A stretch of DNA of 44,045 nucleotides from JACDBZ01 sp038233215. GTDB taxonomy: Bacteria > Chloroflexota > Limnocylindria > QHBO01. The stretch spans positions 1-44,045 of the forward strand of contig JBBSML010000021.1 of assembly GCA_038233215.1 (NCBI GenBank), read 5' to 3'. This document shows, in pieces, positions 1 through 9,362 of this stretch. Both the position numbers and the translations under genes were made by a program. Under the pieces are notes generated by a model that had not been told where the DNA came from, did no database searches, and worked only from the letters and a program-made list of their open reading frames with translations. Position 1 is the stretch's first letter; every line of letters begins with the position of its first letter.

Positions 1-465
1 GAGCCGGTCGTCGCCGAGATCGAGTTCGAGGCAGAGCCGGAGCCGGTCGTCGCCGAGATCGAGTTCGAGGCAGAGCCGGTCCTCGCCGAGGTCGAACAGG
101 TTCAGCCTGCGCTCCGGGTTGTGGCCTGGGACGAAGACGTGGCCTACGAACTCCTCGAGATCGAGTCTGAGCCGGTCGTTGCCGAGATCGAGCCTGAGCC
201 AGAGCCAATCGCTGCCGAGGTTGAGGCAGAGCCAATCTCTGCCGAGGTTGAGGCAGAGCCAATCGTTGCCGAGATCGAGCCTGAGCCAGAGCCAATCGCT
301 GCCGATGTTGAGGCAGAGCCAATCGTTGCCGAGATCGAGCCTGAGCCAGAGCCAATCGCTGCCGAGGTCGAGCCTGAGCCGGCCGCGGCCGAGGTCGAGG
401 CAGAGCCTGAGCCGATCGCTGCCGAGGTCGAGCCTGAGCCGGCCGCGGCCGAGGTCGAAATCGAG
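1..465. repeat. Tandem degenerate repeat encoding E/P-rich units
   Basis: Units such as gccgagatcgagcctgagcc and gccgaggttgaggcagagcc recur about a dozen times with small substitutions and variable unit length. They stay in one reading frame on the plus strand (EPxPxxAE[VI]E). The array is coding rather than intergenic and begins before the window edge. Confidence 0.85.
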
Positions 466-858
466 CAGCTACCCGAGCCGCTCGTGCGCTTTCCCGTCCG
501 CCCGACGCAGGTTGCCCCCCGCGAGGCTGAGCGCGCGGCGGCGATGGCCGACAGCCCGGAGCAGGCAGCGCGTCGGGCCCAGCTCGATTCCCTCGGGCTC
601 GGTGATCCGGGACAGGATCCCATCGGGCGCGAGCGCGCGCCGGCGCTGCCATATCGGTCCCGCGGAGCGGCCGTCACCCAATCCGAGCAGGCGCGCCATG
701 CCGCGCTGCACGGATCCTTCTGGGAGGCGTCAGCTCGCGAGGTCGCCGGAGCCGCGGGGCAGGTAGGCGTGGGCAGCTGCGGTCAATGCGGGCTGTCGCT
801 GTCGGCCAATGCGCGCTTCTGCCGCCGATGCGGCACGCGCCAGGCGCAATCGGCCTAG
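1..858 (+). CDS. Acidic repeat protein with C-terminal zinc ribbon, 5' partial
   Basis: The reading frame is open from base 1, so the N-terminus lies outside the window; 285 residues are visible. The first ~155 residues are degenerate repeats of the type EPEPIAAEVE / EAEPIVAEIE, strongly acidic and proline-rich, encoded by near-identical 24-33 bp units. A less ordered, Arg/Ala-rich middle follows (LVRFPVRPTQ...). The last ~30 residues hold two CxxC knuckles, CGQCG and CRRCG, about 14 residues apart, a zinc-ribbon layout. The protein ends 1 bp before the convergent fmdB-like gene. The repeats probably form an extended negatively charged stalk or linker and the ribbon a binding module. Function is not recognised. 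The gene at 2575-3303 ends in a similar ribbon, suggesting a local family. Confidence 0.75.
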   Translation, partial: EPVVAEIEFEAEPEPVVAEIEFEAEPVLAEVEQVQPALRVVAWDEDVAYELLEIESEPVVAEIEPEPEPIAAEVEAEPISAEVEAEPIVAEIEPEPEPIAADVEAEPIVAEIEPEPEPIAAEVEPEPAAAEVEAEPEPIAAEVEPEPAAAEVEIEQLPEPLVRFPVRPTQVAPREAERAAAMADSPEQAARRAQLDSLGLGDPGQDPIGRERAPALPYRSRGAAVTQSEQARHAALHGSFWEASAREVAGAAGQVGVGSCGQCGLSLSANARFCRRCGTRQAQSA

Positions 859-859
859 G

Positions 860-1180
860 TCACGAGTCCGACTTCAAATCCGATTTCGACCCCGTCGAGG
901 TGGACTCCGGGGTCGTCGATCCGGACCCCCCATCCTTCTTTGCGTCGGTCCCCTTGTCTGACCCGCTGCTCTTCTCAGAAGACTCGCCGGAGCCGGCCTT
1001 GCTCGCTCGCGAATCGTTCCGGTAGAAGCCTGATCCCTTGAAGATAATGCCGCTGGGGAAGATCACGCGCCGCAAATGACCACCACATAGGTCGCACGTG
1101 GACGGCCCGTCCTCGAGCATCGAGTGGATCACTTCTGTCACAGTCCCGCAGGCGCGGCACTGGTAGTCATACGTCGGCAC
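860..1180 (-). CDS. FmdB-family zinc-ribbon regulatory protein
   Basis: This is a 106-residue protein starting at a GTG that gives PTYDYQCRACG, the standard opening of FmdB/putative regulatory zinc-ribbon proteins. Two CxxC pairs are visible (CRAC near residues 8-11 and CDLC about 25 residues later), followed by LRRVIFPSGIIFKGSGFYRND, a typical FmdB core ending. The C-terminal ~45 residues are a Ser/Gly/Lys/Asp-rich low-complexity tail. A longer reading frame extends upstream to 1330, but its extra 50 residues lack family similarity, so the GTG at 1180 is preferred. The family is small and poorly characterised; members were first noted near formamidase and amidase genes. A weak -10-like CATGAT lies 9 nt before the GTG. 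Confidence 0.85.
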   Translation of the reverse strand: MPTYDYQCRACGTVTEVIHSMLEDGPSTCDLCGGHLRRVIFPSGIIFKGSGFYRNDSRASKAGSGESSEKSSGSDKGTDAKKDGGSGSTTPESTSTGSKSDLKSDS

Positions 1181-1250
1181 GGCGCGCGCATCATGGCAAA
1201 GGAAAGGGGCCTGCGCAACGCGGACCCCCCGGCGGCGCACACCGATGGCG

Positions 1251-2462
1251 TCAGGCGGGCGAGGTTCGCTCCCCGAGCCGGCCCAGCCAGCGGCGGACGG
1301 GAGCCGGCGAAAGGGAAACCGACTGGGCATCCGGCTCAGAGATCAGCCGTGCAACGCGGTACAGATCGTCCGAGATCCGTTCCTTCGGGTACTTGGTCAC
1401 CAGCGGCAGGCCCTCGTTCGACGCGATGACGGCCTTCGGTCCATTGCTGACCACCGTCGCCGAGATCGGCATGCCGAGCGACGTGGACATGTCATCAACT
1501 TGAATTCCATGGTTCGCGCGATTGACGATGACCTTGACCACGCTCGCCAGGCCAAGCGAGCGGGCGAGCTCGAGAAACTGTGAGCTGTTGCGAATCGCGC
1601 CCACCTCGGGAGTGACAACCAGGAAGATCTCGTTGGCCACCGTGAGCATGGCCATCGTGCGGTCGTCGTAGCCGGGGTGGGTGTCGACGATGACGTAGGA
1701 GTAATGGTGTTTCGCCCAGCGCACCGCGGCCAGCAGCAGGTCGACCGAGATCCGCTCGGATTCGGCGGGGTTGGTCCCCCACGTCATCACGCGCACGCCG
1801 CTGGCGGCATGCGTGGTGACACATTGCTCGAACGCCGCATCGGTCCAGTCCTCGGAAGGGCTGTCGGCGAGGTCGGCAAGTCCGAGTCGAAATGGCACGT
1901 CAAGGACCGAGGTGACATTGCCGACCCCCACATCGGCGTCGAAAAGCAGGACCTCCGCTCGCGTCTGCTGGCGCAGTGCCACGGCCACGTTGACCGAGAT
2001 CGTGGTCTTGCCCACGCCGCCCTTCGGCGCAAAGACGCTCACCGCGTGACCCTCACCGGCGACCGGTGCCGTCGACAGGGTTTCGTCTGACGCCCACTCG
2101 CCGGACTCCATCGGCAGACGGCGTCCGCCACGGATCAGCAGCGCCTGAAGGCGGTACACCAGCGCGTCGGGAAGCAGCGGCTTCAATGCCAGCTCATCGG
2201 CCTTGGTGCCGACACCGGCCGGGACATCCATGCCGTCCCCCAGCATGAGCAGAACGGGGACGGTCGCGTGCGCCTGGAGAGCGGCGTAGACGGAAATCGC
2301 CACGTCTGCCCCGAGATCGCAGTCGATGACGCCAAGGTCGAAGGACCCGGCCGGGAACTCGGCGCCGATCGCGCGAGTTGGTGCGAAACCAGCGCGTTCG
2401 AGCGCCTCGAGGTGGGACTCTGCATCGCCGTCAATGGCGAGCAGGACGGTGGGTCGCTCCAT
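1251..2462 (-). CDS. CpaE/TadZ-like ATPase (pseudo-receiver plus MinD/ParA domain)
   Basis: This 403-residue protein has two parts. Residues 1-110 look like a response-regulator receiver (VLLAIDGD, VIDCD near 45-49, LKPL with Lys94). Residues 140-403 are a MinD/ParA-type ATPase with the deviant Walker A KGGVGKTT at 147-154, followed by LLFDADVGVGN and VIVDTHPGYDDRT. This architecture is that of CpaE/TadZ proteins, which position pilus or other polar machinery. No pilin, TadA or secretin genes are adjacent, so the partner is unknown. The ATG at 2462 has AAGGAAG upstream. A frame extension to 2681 runs through intergenic sequence and is rejected. The family call is firm; a role in pili is inference. 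Confidence 0.85.
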   Translation of the reverse strand: MERPTVLLAIDGDAESHLEALERAGFAPTRAIGAEFPAGSFDLGVIDCDLGADVAISVYAALQAHATVPVLLMLGDGMDVPAGVGTKADELALKPLLPDALVYRLQALLIRGGRRLPMESGEWASDETLSTAPVAGEGHAVSVFAPKGGVGKTTISVNVAVALRQQTRAEVLLFDADVGVGNVTSVLDVPFRLGLADLADSPSEDWTDAAFEQCVTTHAASGVRVMTWGTNPAESERISVDLLLAAVRWAKHHYSYVIVDTHPGYDDRTMAMLTVANEIFLVVTPEVGAIRNSSQFLELARSLGLASVVKVIVNRANHGIQVDDMSTSLGMPISATVVSNGPKAVIASNEGLPLVTKYPKERISDDLYRVARLISEPDAQSVSLSPAPVRRWLGRLGERTSPA

Positions 2463-2574
2463 TGTCTTCCTTACGCGTACGGTGTGGTGCGGTGACGTGC
2501 TGCGTTGAGTTTCCGCGACCACCCCGAAAGGGCAATGGGACTCGGGCGGGCCAGGCGCCCTCCAAAGGTACGGT

Positions 2575-3303
2575 CTAGGCGCCTCGCACCATGCGCATGC
2601 CGCATTTCGGGCAGTAGAACGCCGTTGCGCTTCCCGCCTCGTACCCGCAGTGCGCGCACGTGAGACCGGATCCCCCACCAATCGAGGGAAGCCGAGCCTG
2701 CTCCGCCTCGCCGAGGCTGTATCCAGAGGCCACCACCTGCTGGTAGAGCGAGCTCAACAACTTCTGGCCGATACGTTCCGTGTCGCCGCGCATGCCCCTG
2801 CCGCCCCACCCGATGATGGCGCGCACGATCAGCTCGCCGGACAGCTCGTCCCAGTGCGATGCGAGTCCGCCCACGATCGAGTTGTATTCCGGATACCCGC
2901 TGGTGTCGGGGTCACCGTGCAGGAGACCACAGAAGAACGTGTCAACGGTCATGTCGAGGGCGTCGGTGATCTCCAGGACGTAGAGGCCGTGACGCCCGAT
3001 CGGGCTTACGTCGCGGCGGGCAAGTACCCATTGCTGCATCTCGGTGAATCGCTCGATCGCCGGAGACGCATCCGAGTACTCGATCGGGAGGGGCTCGATG
3101 ATCTCGACCGGGGTCTGGCTCAGCGGCTCCAGGATGCCGGGGATCGCCATGGCCACGGCCGGATCGGCGCGCAGGCGCAGGCCATCGCTGCTGCGCGCGA
3201 CGTAGGCGAGTCGCAACAGATACTCCTGCGCGGTCACCTCCTCGTGCGTCGGCATCGAGGGTGGCGGCGGCGAAGCCCGCTTCTTGCGCTTGAGGAATGA
3301 CAT
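2575..3303 (-). CDS. Uncharacterised protein with C-terminal zinc ribbon
   Basis: The product has 242 residues. It starts MSFLKRKKRASPPPPS, a basic and proline-rich tail, then a globular region without recognised motifs (TAQEYLLRLAYVARSSDGLRL..., ...YVLEITDALDMTVDTFFCGLL). It finishes with a zinc ribbon, CAHCGYEAGSATAFYCPKCG. The ATG at 3303 is preceded by AAAGGG, and the frame extending to 3816 lies antisense inside valS. The gene sits between valS and the CpaE-like gene on the same strand, 52 bp after valS. The ribbon resembles the C-terminus of the gene at 1-858. Function cannot be assigned; a flavin- or metal-free binding protein is as likely as an enzyme. Confidence 0.75.
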   Translation of the reverse strand: MSFLKRKKRASPPPPSMPTHEEVTAQEYLLRLAYVARSSDGLRLRADPAVAMAIPGILEPLSQTPVEIIEPLPIEYSDASPAIERFTEMQQWVLARRDVSPIGRHGLYVLEITDALDMTVDTFFCGLLHGDPDTSGYPEYNSIVGGLASHWDELSGELIVRAIIGWGGRGMRGDTERIGQKLLSSLYQQVVASGYSLGEAEQARLPSIGGGSGLTCAHCGYEAGSATAFYCPKCGMRMVRGA

Positions 3304-3355
3304 GGCGATGGCCCTTTCTAGCTGGCAGCGGGCCGATTCTACCAGCCGCCCGACG

Positions 3356-6022
3356 CTAGTCCGCCCCGAGCTGGCCTCGCTCCTGCTCGAGATCGGCCAG
3401 TCGCTCGCGCTCCCGTTCCACCACCGCCGACGGCGCCTTGGCCGTGAAGGCAGCGTTGGCGAGCAACGCGCGGATGCGCTCGATATTGCGATCCAGTTCC
3501 GCGCGCTGAGCTTGACGGCGTTTCCCGACCTCCGGCGTTGCGGCACCGCCGACCGCCAGCCACGCCGCTCCGAGTGGACCGGCGGCGACCAGGGTCGGAC
3601 GTTCACCCGCCGAGTGGATCTCAATCGGTCGCACGCGCGCCAGCGACTCGAGATAGGCGGCTCCGTGCTCGATGGCGGCCGCCGATTCCGCATCCGTGGG
3701 CTCCACGACCAGGCTGACACGGGCACCGGCTGGCGTTCCCGCCTCCGTTCGAAGGTTGCGAATTCCGCGGATGAGCGTCGACAGGTCGTCGAAGGCTGCT
3801 TCAGCCGGACGGTCACGCGTGGTGGCGGCCGGCCAGGCAGCCCGGATGAGAAGGGGCTCCGCGGCTATCTCAGGGGCCTCCGCGCGCAGAGCCTGCCAGA
3901 TCTCCTCGGTCACGAATGGCATGAGCGGATGCAGCAGGCGCAGCAGCGTCGCCAGGCCGCCGGCAGCCGCCACCCACGTGGCAGCCCGCTCCGCGTCGGT
4001 GGCGTCATCCCGCCGCAGGTCGACCTTCGCCATCTCCAGGAACCAGTCGCAGTAGTCACTCCACGCCACTTCGTAGACGGTGGCCGCGTACCCACCGAGG
4101 TCGAGCGCATCGAGCTGACGCGTTGCTCGCTTGGTGGCGTCCGCGAGACGCGAACCGATCCAGCGGGCGGCCAGCGTTGGCTCAGCCGTATCGGATGGCC
4201 TGTCGCCCGGCCGATTGGCCAGGACGAAACGCGCCGCATTCCAGAGCTTATTGGTGAAGTTGCGGCCGCCATCCAGCTTGGCCTGCGTGAGGCGCTGATC
4301 GCTGCCCGGCGCCATGCCCGAGACGAGGGCGAAGCGCAGCGCATCGGCGCCAATCTCATCGACCATGCCGAGCGGATCGACGCTGTTGCCCTTCGTCTTA
4401 CTCATCTTCACGCCGCCCTCGGCGCGGATCATCCCGTGGAGGTACACGGTGTGAAACGGCTCGACATCCGTGCAGAACAAGCCGAGCATCATCATGCGTG
4501 CCACCCAGAAGAAGAGGATGTCGTACCCGGTCTCCATGACGCTGGTCGGGTAGAAGCGCGCCATGTCGGAGGTCGCATCCGGCCAGCCGAGCGTGCTGAA
4601 CGGCCACAGCGCGGAGCTGAACCAGGTGTCGAAGATGTCCGTCTCCTGGGTCAGATCCGACGCCGGCCGACCGCAATCGGCGCAGGCGTCCGGTGCGTCT
4701 GCCGCATCGGTCACCGTGACGTGGCCGTCCGGGCAGAACCAGGCCGGGATGCGGTGCCCCCACCACAGCTGGCGCCCGACTGCCCAGTCGTGGATGTTCT
4801 CCATCCAGTGCGCATAGACCTTCTCGAAGTGCGCCGGCATGATCTTGGTCCGACCCTCTCGGACCGATGCGAGCGCCCGGTCCGCGAGCGGCTTGACGTT
4901 GATGAACCACTGGACCGAGAGGCGAGGCTCGACCACCGTTGCGCAGCGCTCGCAATGCCCGACCACCATCTGATGCGGACGCTCCGCCTCCAGGTCTTCC
5001 ATCCCGCGCAGCCGATCGAGGATCGACTCGCGGGCATCCTGGCGGTCACGTCCGACAAACTCGCCACCCGCGGCATTGACGCGCGCTCCCTCGTCCAGAA
5101 CGTTGATCGCCTCGAGGCCGTGTCGCTTGGCCAGCTCGTAGTCGTTGGGGTCGTGCGCCGGGGTGATCTTCACCGCACCGGTGCCGAACGCGCGATCGAC
5201 GGACTCGTCGCCGATGATGGGCAGGCGGCGGCCGAGGACCGGCAGGATCGCATGGCGGCCGATGAGCGCCCGATACCGATCATCATCGGGGTGCACCGCC
5301 ACCGCCGTGTCGCCCAGCAGGGTCTCGGGTCGGGTCGTGGCCACGCTGATCCATGCATCCGGATCCGGCGTGCCGTCGGGGCGCTCAAGGTGATAGCGCA
5401 TGGTCCAGATGGTGCCGATCTCGTCGCGATGGACATTCTCGAGGTCGCTGAGGGTGGTGAGGCAGCGCGGGCACCAGTTGACGAGTGCCTTGCCGCGGTA
5501 CACGAGCCCCGCGTCCCAGAGCCGCTTGAAGGCCACGCGGACCCCCCTCGCGCTCGACTCGTCCATGGTGAACCGCTCGCGACTCCAGTCGACGCTGGCA
5601 CCGAGCCGTCGATGCTGCTCGCCGATGATGTGGCGCGTCTCGTCCATGAACTGCCACATGCGCTCCAGGTAGCGCTCCCGGCCCAGGGAGGCTCGTGACT
5701 CCCCGTCGGTGGCGATGATCTTGTCGAGCACGAACTGGGCGCCGATGCTGGCATGGTCGACACCTGGCAGCCAGAGCGTGTCGTCGCCGCGCATGCGGTG
5801 ATAGCGAATGAAGGTGTCCTCGACGGTAGCCGTGAGCGCATGACCGATGTGCAGCGCCCCGGTCACGTTGGGCGGGGGCTGAATGACGACGAAGCTCTCA
5901 GTACCGGCCGGCGCCTCCGCCGGCGGGCGAAACGCATCTGCCTCTTCCCATCGCGCGTAGACGGCGGGCTCGACAGCAGCGGCGTCGTAGCGCGGCGGCA
6001 GCTCGCGTCTCGCCGTCGTCAT
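3356..6022 (-). CDS. valS: Valine--tRNA ligase
   Basis: This is an 888-residue class I aminoacyl-tRNA synthetase that charges tRNA-Val in the cytosol. The HIGH signature is at 58-61 (PPPNVTGALHIGH), the CP1 editing region follows (WISVATTRPETLLGDTAVAVHPDD), Cys-rich knobs are present (WCPRC, CERC, CADC), and the KMSKS loop reads KMSKTKGNSVDP near residue 538. The anticodon-binding domain (ARWIGSRLADATKRATRQLD...) and a C-terminal coiled-coil arm (QRAELDRNIERIRALL...) complete the usual order and length. The start MTTARRELPPRYD is chosen because the frame extension to 6091 overlaps the upstream gene. It lies 34 bp after the coiled-coil gene on the same strand and may be co-transcribed with it. 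Confidence 0.98.
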   Translation of the reverse strand: MTTARRELPPRYDAAAVEPAVYARWEEADAFRPPAEAPAGTESFVVIQPPPNVTGALHIGHALTATVEDTFIRYHRMRGDDTLWLPGVDHASIGAQFVLDKIIATDGESRASLGRERYLERMWQFMDETRHIIGEQHRRLGASVDWSRERFTMDESSARGVRVAFKRLWDAGLVYRGKALVNWCPRCLTTLSDLENVHRDEIGTIWTMRYHLERPDGTPDPDAWISVATTRPETLLGDTAVAVHPDDDRYRALIGRHAILPVLGRRLPIIGDESVDRAFGTGAVKITPAHDPNDYELAKRHGLEAINVLDEGARVNAAGGEFVGRDRQDARESILDRLRGMEDLEAERPHQMVVGHCERCATVVEPRLSVQWFINVKPLADRALASVREGRTKIMPAHFEKVYAHWMENIHDWAVGRQLWWGHRIPAWFCPDGHVTVTDAADAPDACADCGRPASDLTQETDIFDTWFSSALWPFSTLGWPDATSDMARFYPTSVMETGYDILFFWVARMMMLGLFCTDVEPFHTVYLHGMIRAEGGVKMSKTKGNSVDPLGMVDEIGADALRFALVSGMAPGSDQRLTQAKLDGGRNFTNKLWNAARFVLANRPGDRPSDTAEPTLAARWIGSRLADATKRATRQLDALDLGGYAATVYEVAWSDYCDWFLEMAKVDLRRDDATDAERAATWVAAAGGLATLLRLLHPLMPFVTEEIWQALRAEAPEIAAEPLLIRAAWPAATTRDRPAEAAFDDLSTLIRGIRNLRTEAGTPAGARVSLVVEPTDAESAAAIEHGAAYLESLARVRPIEIHSAGERPTLVAAGPLGAAWLAVGGAATPEVGKRRQAQRAELDRNIERIRALLANAAFTAKAPSAVVERERERLADLEQERGQLGAD

Positions 6023-6056
6023 CGGTCTGGTTCCGTCATCGCTCAGCGGGAATCGC

Positions 6057-7235
6057 TCAGCGGGCGCGGTCGAGCGTGACCAGCAGCCCATCCTCGGCGG
6101 TCCTCTCGATCGCGGCCGCGTCGTCCTCGAGCTTCACGATCGCGGCCGCGACGTCGAAGCCGCTCGGGTGGATCGCGCGGAAGACGAATTCGCCGGTCGG
6201 CCCGAGGCTCAGGCTCACCGCCGCGATGCCATCGACAGCCGCGAGTGACTGGCGAAAACCGGTAATCGCACCGAAGCTGCCCAGTCCCTTGACCAGGATC
6301 TCGGTCGAGGCTGGCTCGGTAGAGGCGGAGGCATCGGTACCCGTCGGGATGTCGGAATCCCGGTCGGCGTCGCCGACGGGACGCTCGAGTACCGCGTTGA
6401 GCTCGGCGAGACGAGCGACCAGGACCTCCTCTTCCGCCGGATGCACGGCTGCAGCAGCCGGCAGGGTCTCCGCGCTCGGAGCCTTGCGATCAGCCGGGGA
6501 AGAATCGGTTTCCACGCCTCCACCAAGTCGTGGCTGCGCCGGCATCCGCTCCGCGGCAGCGGCGAAGGCAGCAGGATCCGCGATGTCGCTCAGGTGCGCG
6601 TGGTACGCGTCCAGCTCCCGCTCGTAGCTCGCAACGCGCTCGCGTAGCGACGCGATCTCCCCTTCGGCGCGCGTCGTCTCCGCGGCGAGCTGCTGGTCGA
6701 GCCGCGCGCGGCGGGCGGCGACGCGCTGCTCGGCCTCCTGCTCGATGCGCTGCGTCTCGGTATCCGCCCAGGCTCCGACCGCAACGACGTCCGCCTCGGC
6801 ACCGGACCTGAGCTCCTCGCGCCGGTGCTCCGCATCAGCCTCGAGCGTTCGAACCTGCTCCTCTGCTCGCGTTCGGAGCGCGGAGAGCCCGGACCGTCGC
6901 GTCTCCTCGGCGACGCGATGCATGGCCGTCACCAGGTCACGCATGAATCCGGTAGAAGGCTCGCCCGAGATTGGCCTCGCTTCAGCCGAAGCCATTGGCG
7001 CAGGCTGGATCTGGTCGACCGCGGCGGCTTCCGCTGCGGCAGGCTCATCGGACGTGCCGTGAGCGTTGCGCGGCTTGCCAGCATCGACCTGGTCCGGTGA
7101 TGCCGCGGATGCCTGCGCCCCGTTGGTCGCTCGCGTCGCCTCCCCTGGCTCGTCCGCGGCCTTCGGCCGGGGTGCCGGCTCCGCGTCCGCGGCCCACGGC
7201 AGCCGGAAGCCCGGTCGGCGCTGATTCGAGGTCAT
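6057..7235 (-). CDS. Coiled-coil protein of unknown function
   Basis: A 392-residue protein in three parts. Residues 1-~95 are Ala/Pro/Glu-rich and probably disordered. Residues ~100-220 form a long heptad-rich coiled coil (RVAEETRRSGLSALRTRAEE...). After a second low-complexity linker, the last ~80 residues (ILVKGLGSFGAITGFRQSLAAV...) look like a compact alpha/beta domain with alternating hydrophobics. A DivIVA- or secretion-like adaptor is conceivable, but no family is recognised. It lies between clpX (34 bp downstream of clpX's stop) and valS on one strand. The start MTSNQRRPGFRLPW is chosen; the longer frame to 7295 runs into the clpX 3' end. No membrane segment is visible. Confidence 0.75.
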   Translation of the reverse strand: MTSNQRRPGFRLPWAADAEPAPRPKAADEPGEATRATNGAQASAASPDQVDAGKPRNAHGTSDEPAAAEAAAVDQIQPAPMASAEARPISGEPSTGFMRDLVTAMHRVAEETRRSGLSALRTRAEEQVRTLEADAEHRREELRSGAEADVVAVGAWADTETQRIEQEAEQRVAARRARLDQQLAAETTRAEGEIASLRERVASYERELDAYHAHLSDIADPAAFAAAAERMPAQPRLGGGVETDSSPADRKAPSAETLPAAAAVHPAEEEVLVARLAELNAVLERPVGDADRDSDIPTGTDASASTEPASTEILVKGLGSFGAITGFRQSLAAVDGIAAVSLSLGPTGEFVFRAIHPSGFDVAAAIVKLEDDAAAIERTAEDGLLVTLDRAR

Positions 7236-7269
7236 GTGCGCTCCTGTTCGGAATCCGAGCCCGGCGGAG

Positions 7270-8577
<1,308 letters not shown>

Positions 8578-8586
8578 CGGAAGCCG

Positions 8587-8592
8587 ATGGTA
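8587..8592 (-). promoter_or_regulatory. Probable -10 element for clpX (TACCAT)
   Basis: TACCAT on the minus strand ends 9 nt before the clpX ATG at 8577. No Shine-Dalgarno lies between. No convincing -35 was found 16-18 nt upstream. Confidence 0.45.
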
Positions 8593-8630
8593 GCACGGGC
8601 CAGCGAGGCGTCCGCATCCCCCAATGGTCG

Positions 8631-8636
8631 TAGGAT
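8631..8636 (+). promoter_or_regulatory. Probable -10 element for ogt (TAGGAT)
   Basis: TAGGAT is followed after 6 nt (gcgccg) by the ogt ATG at 8643. This spacing would place the transcription start on or beside the start codon. The -35 region is not recognisable. Confidence 0.5.
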
Positions 8637-8642
8637 GCGCCG

Positions 8643-9149
8643 ATGCCGTCGCTTCGCTTCGCGCGCGCCGAGACCTCGATTGGACCGGCGTTGCTGGCCG
8701 AGACCGATGCGGGCATCGCCGCCGTCAGCCGCGAGCTCTCGCTGGAGGCATTCCTGGAACCGCTTCAGCGCCGGCTCCCCGGCTTCGAGCCGCCGCCGGC
8801 GCACCTCGAGACGACGTGGCTCGACCTCGCGCTCTCGGGCGGACCACTTCCATCCGTGGACCTGCGCGGACTCTCCGACTTTGAGGTCCGAGTCTATGAG
8901 CTGGTACGGGCGGTACCGCCCGGCGACACCGTGACCTACGGCGAGGTGGCTGCGCTCATCGGGTCACCGGGAGCGGCTCGAGCGGTCGGTGGCGCGATGG
9001 CACGCTGTCCCCTGTTTCCTGCCGTACCCTGCCACCGCGTCGTCCGAGCCTCCGACGGCTGGTCCGGATGGGGCGGCGACGTCGCCCTCAAGCGGCGACT
9101 GCTCAGGGCAGAACGTCTCCAACGTCGGCGGCCCGGTGGGAGAGGCTAA
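8643..9149 (+). CDS. ogt: Methylated-DNA--protein-cysteine methyltransferase
   Basis: A 168-residue suicide DNA-repair protein that takes the alkyl group from O6-alkylguanine onto its active-site cysteine. The motif PCHRVV puts the acceptor at Cys130, the arginine-finger region is AARAVGGAM, and the DNA-binding turn (VTYGEVAALIG) precedes it. The hinge asparagine found eight residues before the cysteine in most homologues is Cys122 here. The N-terminal ~75 residues are the usual variable domain. It is transcribed away from clpX over a 65-bp spacer. The ATG at 8643 lies 6 nt after TAGGAT. The symbol ogt is used for the stand-alone form; no AdaA-type domain is present. Confidence 0.92.
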   Translation: MPSLRFARAETSIGPALLAETDAGIAAVSRELSLEAFLEPLQRRLPGFEPPPAHLETTWLDLALSGGPLPSVDLRGLSDFEVRVYELVRAVPPGDTVTYGEVAALIGSPGAARAVGGAMARCPLFPAVPCHRVVRASDGWSGWGGDVALKRRLLRAERLQRRRPGGRG

Positions 9150-9328
9150 CCGCGACCGAGCCATCGAAGCCATTTGCCGCTTGACGCCTGGATCGACGGC
9201 TCCCTCGGTCAGTCTCAGTTTCCGTCTCTCAGATCGAGCAGGATGAAGCGCGGCGACTGGTCCACGCGCCCCGTGACCCGTCAAATGACGCACGGCGACG
9301 CATAGGGCAGTGCTCCCGTGCCTGGCGA

Positions 9329-9349
9329 CCCGGTAGATCGGCAACCGGG
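9329..9349 (-). terminator. Weak hairpin downstream of clpP
   Basis: CCCGGT (9329-9334) and ACCGGG (9344-9349) form a 6-bp stem with a 9-nt loop about 15 bp past the clpP stop. There is no U-run, so intrinsic termination is doubtful. The rest of 9150-9362, between the convergent ogt and clpP, shows nothing else. Confidence 0.3.
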
Positions 9350-9362
9350 GGCCTCGCTGTAC

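Noticed and set aside
1..465. Tandem repeats considered as a CRISPR array
   Set aside because: Units are contiguous without unique spacers, vary in length, and stay in a single coding frame.
3284..5698. 804-codon open frame on the plus strand across valS
   Set aside because: It is antisense to the fully conserved ValS sequence, lacks any domain-like pattern, and is explained by high GC reducing stop codons.
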